In this document: positions 40,464-48,372 of the stretch, piece after piece
Layout of the letters: every line of letters starts with the position of its first letter
How positions within the stretch are numbered: position 1 is the stretch's first letter
Source of the DNA: DASYTH01 sp036002505
GTDB lineage: Bacteria > Actinomycetota > Actinomycetes > Mycobacteriales > Pseudonocardiaceae
Assembly: GCF_036002505.1 (NCBI RefSeq)
Contig: NZ_DASYTH010000322.1
Coordinates: 1-64,000 of the forward strand
DNA length: 64,000 nt
Direction: 5' to 3'
Program-made: the position numbers and the translations under genes
Notes under the pieces: model-generated
Database searches by the model: none
Told to the model about the DNA's origin: nothing
The model's input: only the letters and a program-made list of their open reading frames with translations

Positions 40464-41375
40464 ATGACCGATCCGGGCCTGGACGCGATCATGAGCGAGC
40501 GGCGCCGGCTGATCAATCTCGGGTACCGGCTCCTCGGCTCCCTGGCCGACGCCGAGGACGTCGTGCAGGAGACCTACGCCCGCTGGTACGCCATGTCTCC
40601 GGAGCAGCAGGACGCCATCGAAACCCCCGGCGCCTGGCTGACCACGGTCGCCAGCCGCATCTGCCTCGACCTGCTCGGCTCCGCCCGGGCCCGCCGGGAA
40701 CGCTACGTCGGCGAATGGATCCCCGAGCCGCTGCCCGACCGCACAGAATGGATCAGCGCACGGTCCAGCGGCACCCCCGCCGACCCGGCTGACCGGATCA
40801 CCCTCGACGAGTCCATCAACATGGCCTTCCTCGTCGTGCTCGAATCGATGACCCCGGCCCAACGCGTCGCGTTCATCCTGCACGACGTGTTCCGCTACCC
40901 CTTCACCGACATCGCCGAGATCACCGGCCGCACGCCCGCCGCCTGCCGCCAACTCGCCACCTCGGCCCGCCGCCGCATCCAGGCCGCCCAGGCCCCCACA
41001 ACCCCCGCCGTCCAGCGCGCCGACGTCGTCCGCGCCTTCAAACAAGCCTGGGAAGCCAAGGACATCGACGCCCTCATCAACCTCCTCGACCCCGACGCCA
41101 CCGCGACCGGCGACGGCGGCGGCCTCGCCGGCGCCTCCCTGCACCCCGTCGAAGGCGGCGAGCAGATCGCGCGCTACCTGGTCGGCCTCGCCAACCGGGG
41201 ACCCGACAACGTGACGATCCTGGAACGCACGGTCAACGGCCAACCCGGCCTGGTAGCCCAGCAAGAAGGCGTCACCATCGGCGTGCTGGCGTTCGATGTC
41301 GCGGCCGACCGGATCAAGCACATCTGGGCGGTACTGAACCCCGAGAAGCTCCGGCCCTGGACCGGGATGCCCTGA
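40464..41375 (+). CDS. sigJ: ECF41-type RNA polymerase sigma factor with SnoaL-like C-terminal domain
   Basis: This is a 303-residue sigma factor. Region 2 is at about 10-75 (LGSLADAEDVVQETYARW), region 4 at about 115-165 (TPAQRVAFILHDVFRYPFTDIAEI). An NTF2-fold regulatory domain follows at about 180-300. Three ECF41 hallmarks are visible: WIPEP in the linker, DGGG in the C-terminal domain (followed by L where K is usual), and NPEKL near the end. ECF41 proteins carry this domain in place of an anti-sigma factor. GGGAGGGG lies ahead of ATG 40464. It probably controls the divergent DoxX gene. Confidence 0.93.
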   Translation: MTDPGLDAIMSERRRLINLGYRLLGSLADAEDVVQETYARWYAMSPEQQDAIETPGAWLTTVASRICLDLLGSARARRERYVGEWIPEPLPDRTEWISARSSGTPADPADRITLDESINMAFLVVLESMTPAQRVAFILHDVFRYPFTDIAEITGRTPAACRQLATSARRRIQAAQAPTTPAVQRADVVRAFKQAWEAKDIDALINLLDPDATATGDGGGLAGASLHPVEGGEQIARYLVGLANRGPDNVTILERTVNGQPGLVAQQEGVTIGVLAFDVAADRIKHIWAVLNPEKLRPWTGMP

Positions 41376-41392
41376 TGGCCGCCTTCAGGGCA
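41368..41392. terminator. Short GC-rich hairpin at convergent ends of sigJ and the Rid gene
   Basis: The arms TGCCCTGA (41368-41375) and TCAGGGCA (41385-41392) flank a short centre. It overlaps the sigJ stop codon and lies 7 nt from the Rid gene stop. The arm sequence is the same as the outer arm of the hairpin at 57503-57557, which occupies the same kind of place. There is no T run. Confidence 0.6.
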
Positions 41393-41398
41393 GTTGCG

Positions 41399-41779
41399 CT
41401 ACCCGAGGACGGCGAGCGCGTCGATCTCGACCAGGAGGCCGGTGGGGAGTCCGACGTAGATGGTGGTGCGGGCCGGGTAGGGCTCGGTGAGGAACTTCTC
41501 GTACGCCGCGTTCATCTCGGCGAAGTGGGCGGTGTCGGTGAGGTAGATCCGGAACATGACCACGTCGTCGACGCTCGCACCGCCGGCCTCGAGGACGGCC
41601 AGCACGTTGCGCATGGACTGGGCGGTCTGCTCGGCGACGGTGCCGCCGACGATCTCGCCGGTCGCCGGGTCGGCCGGGATCTGGCCGGCCACCTGCAGGA
41701 TGTTGCCCTTGCGGATGCCGGGTGACAGGGGCACCGGCACCGGCTTGGCACCCGGCACGTGGATCGCGGTCTTCGCCAT
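41399..41779 (-). CDS. Rid family (YjgF/YER057c/UK114) enamine/imine deaminase
   Basis: This 126-residue protein matches the Rid family throughout: VQVAGQIPADPATGEIVGG-like core, QTAQSMRNVLAVLEAGGAS, VVMFRIYLTD and a PARTTIYVGLP ending with the arginine that binds the substrate carboxylate. Rid proteins hydrolyse reactive 2-imino/enamine acids released by PLP enzymes. It is the third gene of the arm kinase-iclR-rid, facing a PLP deaminase operon, which gives it an obvious partner. AGGAG lies 8 nt before ATG 41779. Confidence 0.92.
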   Translation of the reverse strand: MAKTAIHVPGAKPVPVPLSPGIRKGNILQVAGQIPADPATGEIVGGTVAEQTAQSMRNVLAVLEAGGASVDDVVMFRIYLTDTAHFAEMNAAYEKFLTEPYPARTTIYVGLPTGLLVEIDALAVLG

Positions 41780-41782
41780 GCG

Positions 41783-42541
41783 CTATCTCTCCTTCTCACC
41801 AGGGGACCAGCCGCACTCCGCCGAGGCCTTCGCGGCGGCGGCCAGCAGGTCCGGAACCAGGCCGAGCAAACCGTCCAGGTCGAGCAGCATCGTGGGCACC
41901 GACAATGACACCGCGGCCAGCACCTCGCCGCGGATACCCCGGATCGGCGCCGCGATGCAGTTGATGAAATTTTCGTGCTCGGCGTTGTCGACGGCGAACC
42001 CGCGCTCCGCCACCCGGGCGAGCTCGGCGCGGTACGCCTCGGGGCCGGTGATCGAGTTCGCGGTGCACGGCGGGTAGTCGATCGACACGGCCACCGCGCG
42101 GCGCTCGGCCGGGGGCAGCGCGGCGAGCAGCACCTTGGCCACCGCGGTGCAGGACAGCGGCGCGCGCCGGCCGATCCGGGAGTACATGCGCACGTGGTGG
42201 CGGCTTTCGAACTTGTCGATGTAGACCACCTCGCCGCCCTCGTAGCTGGCCAGGTGCACGGTGTGCCCGGTGGCGGCGTTGAGATCGCGCAGCGCGGGCT
42301 CGACCAGGCGGCGCACGTCCCGCTCCTCCAGCGCGCGGTAGGCCAGGTCGAACAACGCGGTGCCGAGCCGGTAGTACCGCACCCCGTCGCGCTGCACGAA
42401 CCGGTGCACCTCGAGCGTCCGCAGCAGGCGCAGCACGGTCGACTTGTGCACCCCGGCGAGCTCGGCGAGCTGGTCGAGCGTGCGCGGGCCCTCGGCCAGC
42501 CCGGCCAGCACGGTCAGCGCCCGGTCCAGGCTCTGGCTCAC
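41783..42541 (-). CDS. IclR family transcriptional regulator
   Basis: This 252-residue regulator has a winged helix at the N-terminus (RTLDQLAELAGVHKSTVLRLLRTLE, residues about 20-45) and an IclR effector domain (about 75-245). GTG 42541 is chosen: it overlaps the kinase stop by GTGA and has GGAGG 8 nt upstream; an in-frame GTG at 42556 would sit before that site. It probably senses a pathway sugar acid and binds the phased repeats at 43532-43557 between the two arms. Confidence 0.93.
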   Translation of the reverse strand: MSQSLDRALTVLAGLAEGPRTLDQLAELAGVHKSTVLRLLRTLEVHRFVQRDGVRYYRLGTALFDLAYRALEERDVRRLVEPALRDLNAATGHTVHLASYEGGEVVYIDKFESRHHVRMYSRIGRRAPLSCTAVAKVLLAALPPAERRAVAVSIDYPPCTANSITGPEAYRAELARVAERGFAVDNAEHENFINCIAAPIRGIRGEVLAAVSLSVPTMLLDLDGLLGLVPDLLAAAAKASAECGWSPGEKER

Positions 42542-43473
42542 CGGGACATCCTCCACGCCGCCCAGGTCCGCTCGTCCGCGTCGAGCAGCGCGGCCACCAC
42601 CTCCGGCGGCAGCGGCGGGCCGACGTCCTCCCGGGTGCGCAACGCCGACGCCGCCCGCAGGTGCCCCGCCCGCAACCGGTGCCGCGGCGGCGCACCGTCC
42701 AGCAACGCCGCCAGAAACCCGGCGGCGAACGCGTCCCCGGCGCCGATCGGCTCCACCACGTCCATTCGCAAGGCCGGCTCGAACACCGGAGCCCGATCGC
42801 GCTCGATCAGCGTGGCCCCGTGCTCGCCCTGCTTCACCACCAGCATCTCCGGTCCCGTGAGGACGGTCCGAATCCGTTGTGGCTCAGCCGTTCCCCATAC
42901 TTCTGACGCCTCGTCCGCACCCACGAACACGATGTCCGCCGCGTTCGCCAGCTCGGCCAGCACCGCGCGGTCCCGGCCGGCCCACAGCGCCGGCCGCCAG
43001 TTCACGTCGAACGAGATCCGGTGGCTGCGCCGGGGCATCGCGAACAGCGCCCGCATCAACGCCAGGCAGCTCTCCGACAGCGCGGGCGTGATCCCGCTGG
43101 TGTGTACCAAGTGGACACCGTCGAAGTCGATCCGGTCGAGCACCTCCGGCCCCAGGCACGAGGCCGCGGAGCCGGTCCGGTAGTACCGCACCGTGCCGGA
43201 TTCCTTGAGGTACAAGCCGGTCTGCCGCCCGGGGTCGACCACGACGCCGGACACCTCGACGCCGGCCGCCGCCACCTCGGCCACCACGGCCCGGCCGAGC
43301 GCGTCATCACCGACCGCGCTGACCCACGCGACGGGCACCCCGAGCCCGGCCAGGTGGCAGGCCACATTGGACTCCGCGCCGCCGACCGCCCGGCTCCAGG
43401 TCCGCGCCCGGTCCGGCGGTCCCTCGGGGAGGAACATCGCCATGGACTCACCCAGGCACAACACCCGTACCAC
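42538..43473 (-). CDS. kdgK: PfkB family sugar kinase, probable 2-keto-3-deoxygluconate kinase
   Basis: This 311-residue ribokinase-fold kinase has a GESMAMFLPEG start, GGAESNVACHLAGLG near residue 31, and the C-terminal catalytic PIGAGDAFAAGF near 245, where Asp is the base. KDG kinases carry such a start. It faces an operon with a KDPG aldolase, which supports KDG as substrate: it would make KDPG. Start GTG 43473; the 62-nt divergent gap holds the opposite promoter. Confidence 0.88.
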   Translation of the reverse strand: MVRVLCLGESMAMFLPEGPPDRARTWSRAVGGAESNVACHLAGLGVPVAWVSAVGDDALGRAVVAEVAAAGVEVSGVVVDPGRQTGLYLKESGTVRYYRTGSAASCLGPEVLDRIDFDGVHLVHTSGITPALSESCLALMRALFAMPRRSHRISFDVNWRPALWAGRDRAVLAELANAADIVFVGADEASEVWGTAEPQRIRTVLTGPEMLVVKQGEHGATLIERDRAPVFEPALRMDVVEPIGAGDAFAAGFLAALLDGAPPRHRLRAGHLRAASALRTREDVGPPLPPEVVAALLDADERTWAAWRMSR

Positions 43474-43486
43474 GCCCGCTCCCTGA

Positions 43487-43516
43487 TTGACTGGCCTCGG
43501 GAAGGGATGCTAGACA
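43487..43516 (+). promoter_or_regulatory. Promoter of the deaminase-aldolase operon
   Basis: TTGACT (43487-43492) and TAGACA (43511-43516) are separated by 18 nt, a good match to an actinobacterial vegetative promoter. The predicted transcript start is near 43523. The IclR-site candidate lies just downstream, where bound protein would block transcription. Confidence 0.5.
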
Positions 43517-43531
43517 CGATGAGTCACATAG

Positions 43532-43557
43532 TGCAATGAGCGTTGCAGATTACGCAA
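43532..43557. promoter_or_regulatory. Phased inverted repeats, probable IclR operator
   Basis: TGCAA (43532), TTGCA (43543) and GCAA (43554) alternate with exactly 11 bp between starts, forming two overlapping palindromes on one face of the helix. They cover the 5' end of the deaminase gene and lie between two divergent arms that include an IclR gene. The assignment to IclR is by position only. Confidence 0.5.
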
Positions 43558-44879
43558 TGGAGATACCGGTGGTCGAACCCGGTCGTATCGACAAGGACGC
43601 CGTCGCGGCGCTTCAGTCCGAGCGGATCGACTGGCGTTTCAAGGGTTTGCCGGCCGCCGCCCAGGGCCTGACGGTGGCGGAGGCGGTCGAGCGGCGGCTC
43701 AACCTGTTCCGCGACGGCTTCCTCGGGCCACTCGTCGTGCTCGACGCGCCGGCCCTCGAGCACAACCTCACCACCATGGCGAACTGGTGTGCCGCCACAG
43801 GAGCCGCGCTCGCCCCGCACGGCAAGACCACGATGGCGCCGCAGCTCTTCGCCCGCCAGTTCGAGCTCGGCGCCTGGGCGATGACCACCGCCAACGCCAG
43901 CCAGCTCCGGGTCTACCGGGCGTTCGGGATCAACCGGATCGTGCTGGCCAACCAGTTCCTCGACCCGGCCGGCCTGCGCTGGCTCGCCGCGGAACTCGAC
44001 CGCGACCCGGATTTCGAGTTCTGCTGCTGGGTCGATTCCGAGCGCGGCGTCATGCAGATGGACGAGACACTGCGCCGGGTCAAGGCGCGGCGCCCGGTGA
44101 ACGTGCTCGTGGAACTGGGCGCCCCGGGCGGGCGCACCGGCGTACGGGACGTCCGCACCGGTTTGTCGCTGGCCTTTGCCGTGTCGGCCAGTCCTGCGCT
44201 GCGGCTGGTCGGTGTGGCCGGTTATGAAGGCGCGATCGCCAAAACCGCCTCCCACGACGGACTGTCCACAGTGGAGGCGTACCTGGCCCGGCTCCGCGAG
44301 CTGGTGGTCGCCACGGCCGGCCACGGCTTGTTCGACGGGCTCGACCGGGTGATCGTCACGGCCGGCGGCAGCTCGTTCTTCGACCTGGTGGCGGACGCGT
44401 TCACGGCACCGTGGCCGGACGGGCTGCCGGTGCTCCCGGTGCTGCGCAGCGGCGCGTACGTCACGCACGACGACGGCTTCTACCGCCGCACCTCCCCGCT
44501 GGGCGAGACCACGCGGATCGCCGGCGCGCCGCCGCTGCGGTCCGCCCTGCGGGCCTGGGCACAGGTCACCTCGCGGCCCACCGCCGACCTGGCGCTGCTC
44601 ACCATGGGCAAGCGGGACGTCCCGTACGACCTGGACTTCCCGATGCCGCAACGGATCCGGCGACCGGACGGGGTGGCACCGCTGACCGGCTGCGAGGTCA
44701 CCGCGCTGAACGACCAGCACACGTTCCTCAGGCTCGGCCGGGACGCCGGCGTCGAGGTGGGCGACTGGATCGGGTTCGGCCTGTCCCACCCGTGCACGAC
44801 GTTCGACAAGTGGCAGCTGATCCCGGTGGTCGACGCGGACGGCGAGACCGTGGTGGACCTCATCCGCACCTACTTCTAG
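43536..44879 (+). CDS. PLP-dependent D-amino acid / amino-sugar acid deaminase (alanine racemase N-fold)
   Basis: This 447-residue protein belongs to the metal-activated D-serine dehydratase/D-threonine aldolase group. APHGKTTM holds the PLP lysine (Lys97), and MTTANASQLRVYRAFGINRIVLANQ follows as in that group. GSSFFD, and a C-terminal DQHTFL with SHPCTTFDKW, carry the metal-site His and Cys residues. ATG 43536 is used; ATG 43557 is in frame and also lacks a clear ribosome site, and the operator covers both. Beside a KDG kinase and KDPG aldolase, the likely reaction is glucosaminate to KDG plus ammonia; a D-amino acid substrate is possible. Confidence 0.85.
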   Translation: MSVADYAMEIPVVEPGRIDKDAVAALQSERIDWRFKGLPAAAQGLTVAEAVERRLNLFRDGFLGPLVVLDAPALEHNLTTMANWCAATGAALAPHGKTTMAPQLFARQFELGAWAMTTANASQLRVYRAFGINRIVLANQFLDPAGLRWLAAELDRDPDFEFCCWVDSERGVMQMDETLRRVKARRPVNVLVELGAPGGRTGVRDVRTGLSLAFAVSASPALRLVGVAGYEGAIAKTASHDGLSTVEAYLARLRELVVATAGHGLFDGLDRVIVTAGGSSFFDLVADAFTAPWPDGLPVLPVLRSGAYVTHDDGFYRRTSPLGETTRIAGAPPLRSALRAWAQVTSRPTADLALLTMGKRDVPYDLDFPMPQRIRRPDGVAPLTGCEVTALNDQHTFLRLGRDAGVEVGDWIGFGLSHPCTTFDKWQLIPVVDADGETVVDLIRTYF

Positions 44880-44888
44880 GAGTCCATT

Positions 44889-46469
44889 GTGGACATCACG
44901 ATCCGCGGCGGCACCGTGGTCGACGGCACCGGCGCACCCGGTTTTCAAGCGGACGTGGGAATCCGGGACGGGCTGATCGAGGAGATCGGCACCGTGCCGA
45001 CCGCCACCCGGGTGATCGACGCCGCCGGTCTGGTGCTGGCGCCCGGGTTCATCGACATGCACGCCCATTCCGACATCCAGATCCTGGCGAACCCCGACCA
45101 CCTGGCCAAGGTCGCGCAGGGTGTCACGCTGGAGGTGCTCGGCCAGGACGGGCTGTCCTACGCGCCGGTCGACGACACCACGCTGGAGACGCTGCGCACC
45201 CAGCTCGCCGGCTGGAACGACGACCCGCCGGGGTTCGACTGGAGCTGGCGCACCGTCGGCGGATACCTCGACCGGCTGGACGGCGGGATCGCGGTGAACG
45301 CCGCGTACCTCCTGCCGCAGGGCACGATCCGGATGCTCGCGGTCGGCTGGGCGGACCGGCCGGCCACCGAGTCCGAAATGGACACCATGCGCGCGCTGGT
45401 GGCCACCGGCATGGCCGAGGGCGCGCTGGGCCTGTCCTCCGGGCTGACCTACACGCCGGGCATGTACGCCGGCACCGAGGAGCTGGTCGAGCTGTGCACG
45501 GTCGCCGGAAACCTGGGCGGGTACTACAGCCCGCACCATCGCAGCTACGGCGCCGGCGCGATCGACGCCTACGCCGAGATGATCGAGGTGTCCCGGCGCT
45601 CCGGCTGCCCGGTGCACCTGACCCACGCCACGCTCAACTTCCCGGTCAACACCGGCCGCGCCGGCGAACTGCTCTCGTTGGTGGACAAGGGGATCGCGGA
45701 CGGCGTCGACATCTCCCTGGACACCTACCCGTACCTGCCCGCCTCCACCTACCTCTCGGCGCTGCTGCCGAGCTGGGCCTCCGAAGGCGGCCCGGCGGCC
45801 ACGCTCGCCCGGTTGTCCGATGTGGACCTCCGGGAGCGGATCCGGGTCGACCTCGAACTGCACGGCTCCGACGGGCTCAACGGCGTGCCGGTGGACTGGA
45901 GCTGGGTCGAGATCAACGGTGTGCGCCTGCCGGAGAGCGCCGGTCTGGTCGGGCAGACCATCGCCGAGTCCGCGCGCCGGGCCGGCCGCCCACCGATCGA
46001 GTTCTTCTTCGACACGCTGATCGCCGAGCGGCTCGGCACCACCTGCCTGATGCACGTCGGCAACGAGGAGAACGTCCAGGCGATCATGCGGCATCGGGTG
46101 CACACCGGCGGCAGCGACGGGTTGCTGGCCGGCGCGCGGCCCCATCCCCGGGCCTGGGGCACGTTCCCGCGCTACCTCGCCCGCTACGTCCGGGAGCTGG
46201 GCGTGCTCGGGTTGGAGGAGTGCGTCGCGCACCTCACCGGCCGGCCGGCGAAGCGCCTCAAGCTTCCCGACCGCGGGTTCCTCCGCGAGGGGTACCGCGC
46301 CGACCTCGTGCTGTTCGACCCGGCCACGGTCGCCGACCGGGCCACGTTCGACAACCCGAAGCAGCCCGCGGCCGGCATCCCGTACGTGCTGGTGAACGGC
46401 ACCCCGGTGATCGACGACGGGCGGCACACCGGCGCGCTGCCCGGCCGCGCGATCCGCCGGGCCTCCTGA
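44889..46469 (+). CDS. Amidohydrolase, N-acyl-D-amino acid / N-acyl-glucosaminate deacylase
   Basis: This 526-residue protein belongs to the D-aminoacylase branch of amidohydrolases. GFIDMHAHSD holds His58 and His60 as metal ligands, and LTHATLN, MHVGNEENVQ and HTGGSDGLLAG follow in the expected order. GTG 44889 has AGGAG 7 nt upstream and lies 9 nt after the deaminase stop. In this operon it would remove the acyl group from an N-acyl amino-sugar acid to give the deaminase substrate. A true D-aminoacylase role cannot be excluded. Confidence 0.88.
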   Translation: MDITIRGGTVVDGTGAPGFQADVGIRDGLIEEIGTVPTATRVIDAAGLVLAPGFIDMHAHSDIQILANPDHLAKVAQGVTLEVLGQDGLSYAPVDDTTLETLRTQLAGWNDDPPGFDWSWRTVGGYLDRLDGGIAVNAAYLLPQGTIRMLAVGWADRPATESEMDTMRALVATGMAEGALGLSSGLTYTPGMYAGTEELVELCTVAGNLGGYYSPHHRSYGAGAIDAYAEMIEVSRRSGCPVHLTHATLNFPVNTGRAGELLSLVDKGIADGVDISLDTYPYLPASTYLSALLPSWASEGGPAATLARLSDVDLRERIRVDLELHGSDGLNGVPVDWSWVEINGVRLPESAGLVGQTIAESARRAGRPPIEFFFDTLIAERLGTTCLMHVGNEENVQAIMRHRVHTGGSDGLLAGARPHPRAWGTFPRYLARYVRELGVLGLEECVAHLTGRPAKRLKLPDRGFLREGYRADLVLFDPATVADRATFDNPKQPAAGIPYVLVNGTPVIDDGRHTGALPGRAIRRAS

Positions 46470-47092
46470 TGGATCTGCTCGCGGAGCTGCGGGCCCGGCG
46501 CGCGCTGTGCATCGTGCGCGCCCCGGCCATCCCGGATCCGGTGGGCCTCGCCGGCACCCTCGTCGACGCCGGGCTGCCGCTCGTGGAGTTCTCCCTGACC
46601 ACACCGGACGCCCTCAACCTGATCGAGCTGGCGTCCACAGTGGACGGAGTGCTGCTCGGCGCGGGCACCGTGCTCACCGCGGCGGCGGCCCGGGACGCGA
46701 TCTCGGCCGGCGCCCGGTTCCTGCTCACCCCCGGCGTCCGGCCGGACGTCGCCGTCGAAGCGCTTCGACTGGGCGTCCCGGTGGTGCTCGGCGCGATGAC
46801 CCCGACCGAGGTCGCCGCCGCGCTCGACGCCGGCAGCACCGCGGTCAAGGTGTTCCCGGCCGCCCGGCTCGGCCCGGCCTACGTCAAGGATCTCCTCGGC
46901 CCGTTCCCGGGTACCCCGCTGGTGATGACCGGTGGCCTGCACACCGGAAACGCGGCCGAATACCTGGCCGCGGGCGCCCTCGCCGTGACCGCGGGCAGCG
47001 GCGTCGTCGCCCCGGCGCTCGCCGCGGAATCCCGGTTCGCCGAGATCCGCACTCGGGCCACCGAATTCGTCGAAGCGCTTCGACAACCATGA
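46469..47092 (+). CDS. eda: KDPG aldolase (2-dehydro-3-deoxyphosphogluconate aldolase)
   Basis: This 207-residue class I aldolase has the Schiff-base lysine Lys127 in STAVKVFPA, the catalytic Glu40 in VEFSLTT, and phosphate-binding GAGTVLT and MTGGLHTGN segments. ATG 46469 shares one base with the previous stop (TGATG). It splits KDPG to pyruvate and glyceraldehyde-3-phosphate, taking over from the divergent KDG kinase. Confidence 0.93.
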   Translation: MDLLAELRARRALCIVRAPAIPDPVGLAGTLVDAGLPLVEFSLTTPDALNLIELASTVDGVLLGAGTVLTAAAARDAISAGARFLLTPGVRPDVAVEALRLGVPVVLGAMTPTEVAAALDAGSTAVKVFPAARLGPAYVKDLLGPFPGTPLVMTGGLHTGNAAEYLAAGALAVTAGSGVVAPALAAESRFAEIRTRATEFVEALRQP

Positions 47093-48123
47093 CCAGCGTG
47101 TACATCGGCGCCTTCGGCCGCGACCTCGACGTCGCCACCGCCGACCCGGACACCGGCGCGCTGACCGTCACCGGCACCGTGCCCGACGTCCCCGACGCCT
47201 CGTTCCTCGCCGTCTCCCCGGATCGCCACACCCTCTACGCCACCAACGAGCTGGCACGCGACGGCACCGTCACCGCCCTCGACATCCACGATCCGCAGCA
47301 CCCGGTGGTCCTGAACCATGCCCCGGCCGGCGCCGCCCCCACCCACCTGAGCGTGCACCCCAGCGGCCGCTACCTGCTCACCGCCAACTACGGCGACGGC
47401 ACCGTGGCCGTGCACCCGCTCCTCCCCGGCGGTGCGCTCGGCGAACCCACAGACCTGGTGCAGCACAACGGGACCGAGCCACACGCCCACCACGTGGTCA
47501 CTGATCCCAGCGGACAGTGGGTCCTCGCCACCGACCTCGGCGCCGACTCGGTCCTCGTCTACCGCCTCACTCTCGACAACGGCAGACTCGCCCTGCACCA
47601 ACGGTTCCACCTGCCACCCGGCGCCGGCCCCCGCCACCTCGCCTTCCACCCGCACGGCCGGCACACCTACCTCCTCGGCGAGCACCGCTCCGAGATCACC
47701 GTCGCCACCTGGGACCCCACCACCGGCACGCTCACGGCCACGTCCGTCGTCCCCACCACCTCCGCCACCAACGCCCCCGCCGAGATCGCCATCACCCGCG
47801 ACGGCAAGCACCTCTACGCCTCCAACCGCGGCGAGAACACCATCGCGCACTTCACCATCCACGACGGCGGTGCACGCATTGCCCACGTCGCCTCCACCCC
47901 CACCGACGACTGGCCGCGCCACTTCAACCTCAGCCCCGGCGAACGCTTCGTCTACGTCGCCAACCAGCGCGCCGGCACCATCACCCAGCACCCCCGCGAC
48001 CCCGACACCGGCCACCTCTCCCCCGCGGTCGCCGCCACCCGCGTCGACAACGTGGCCGTCATCGCATTCCTTGAGCCACCACCCCCACACGGCCGTATGC
48101 CGGCGGCCGAGCAGGTGATGTGA
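47089..48123 (+). CDS. Beta-propeller lactonase (Pgl/YbhE type)
   Basis: This 344-residue protein has seven-blade propeller repeats typical of the lactonase family: VYIGAFG start, FLAVSPDRHTLYATNE, PTHLSVHPSGRYLLTANYGDGTV, PRHLAFHPHGRHTYLLGE, and WPRHFNLSPGERFVYVANQ. ATG 47089 overlaps the aldolase stop by 4 nt. It would open the aldonolactone formed when a sugar or amino sugar is oxidised at C1, the first step of this pathway. The dehydrogenase itself is not seen here. Confidence 0.9.
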   Translation: MTSVYIGAFGRDLDVATADPDTGALTVTGTVPDVPDASFLAVSPDRHTLYATNELARDGTVTALDIHDPQHPVVLNHAPAGAAPTHLSVHPSGRYLLTANYGDGTVAVHPLLPGGALGEPTDLVQHNGTEPHAHHVVTDPSGQWVLATDLGADSVLVYRLTLDNGRLALHQRFHLPPGAGPRHLAFHPHGRHTYLLGEHRSEITVATWDPTTGTLTATSVVPTTSATNAPAEIAITRDGKHLYASNRGENTIAHFTIHDGGARIAHVASTPTDDWPRHFNLSPGERFVYVANQRAGTITQHPRDPDTGHLSPAVAATRVDNVAVIAFLEPPPPHGRMPAAEQVM

Positions 48124-48174
48124 CCGCGCACGATCGTGACCGTCCGCTCGACCCATTGCTTGGCGATTCAACCG

Positions 48175-48372
48175 TCACCTGAACTGATCCCACCGCTCAT
48201 ACGGAACGTGTGCCCGCACAAATCCTTCGTATGTGCCGGGTCGCTCAAAAGGCGGTTTCGCACCGGCCGACCCACCTGCATGCTGGACCAGGTCGACCAC
48301 GTCGCGCGTATTGATCCAATAGTGAGGGGAATCGATGAGTACTGCCAACACGTCCGGCTCGTGGCCGTCCAT
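48175..48372 (-). CDS. Small hypothetical protein
   Basis: This is a 65-residue frame (ATG 48372) that starts within the lamin-tail gene on the other strand but lies mostly in the 211-nt gap before it, where no other gene exists. The sequence looks coded: HEPDVLAVLIDSPHYWINT, RDVVDLVQHAGG, PGTYEGFVRAHVPYERW. No family was recognised, and no strong ribosome site is seen. Confidence 0.4.
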   Translation of the reverse strand: MDGHEPDVLAVLIDSPHYWINTRDVVDLVQHAGGSAGAKPPFERPGTYEGFVRAHVPYERWDQFR

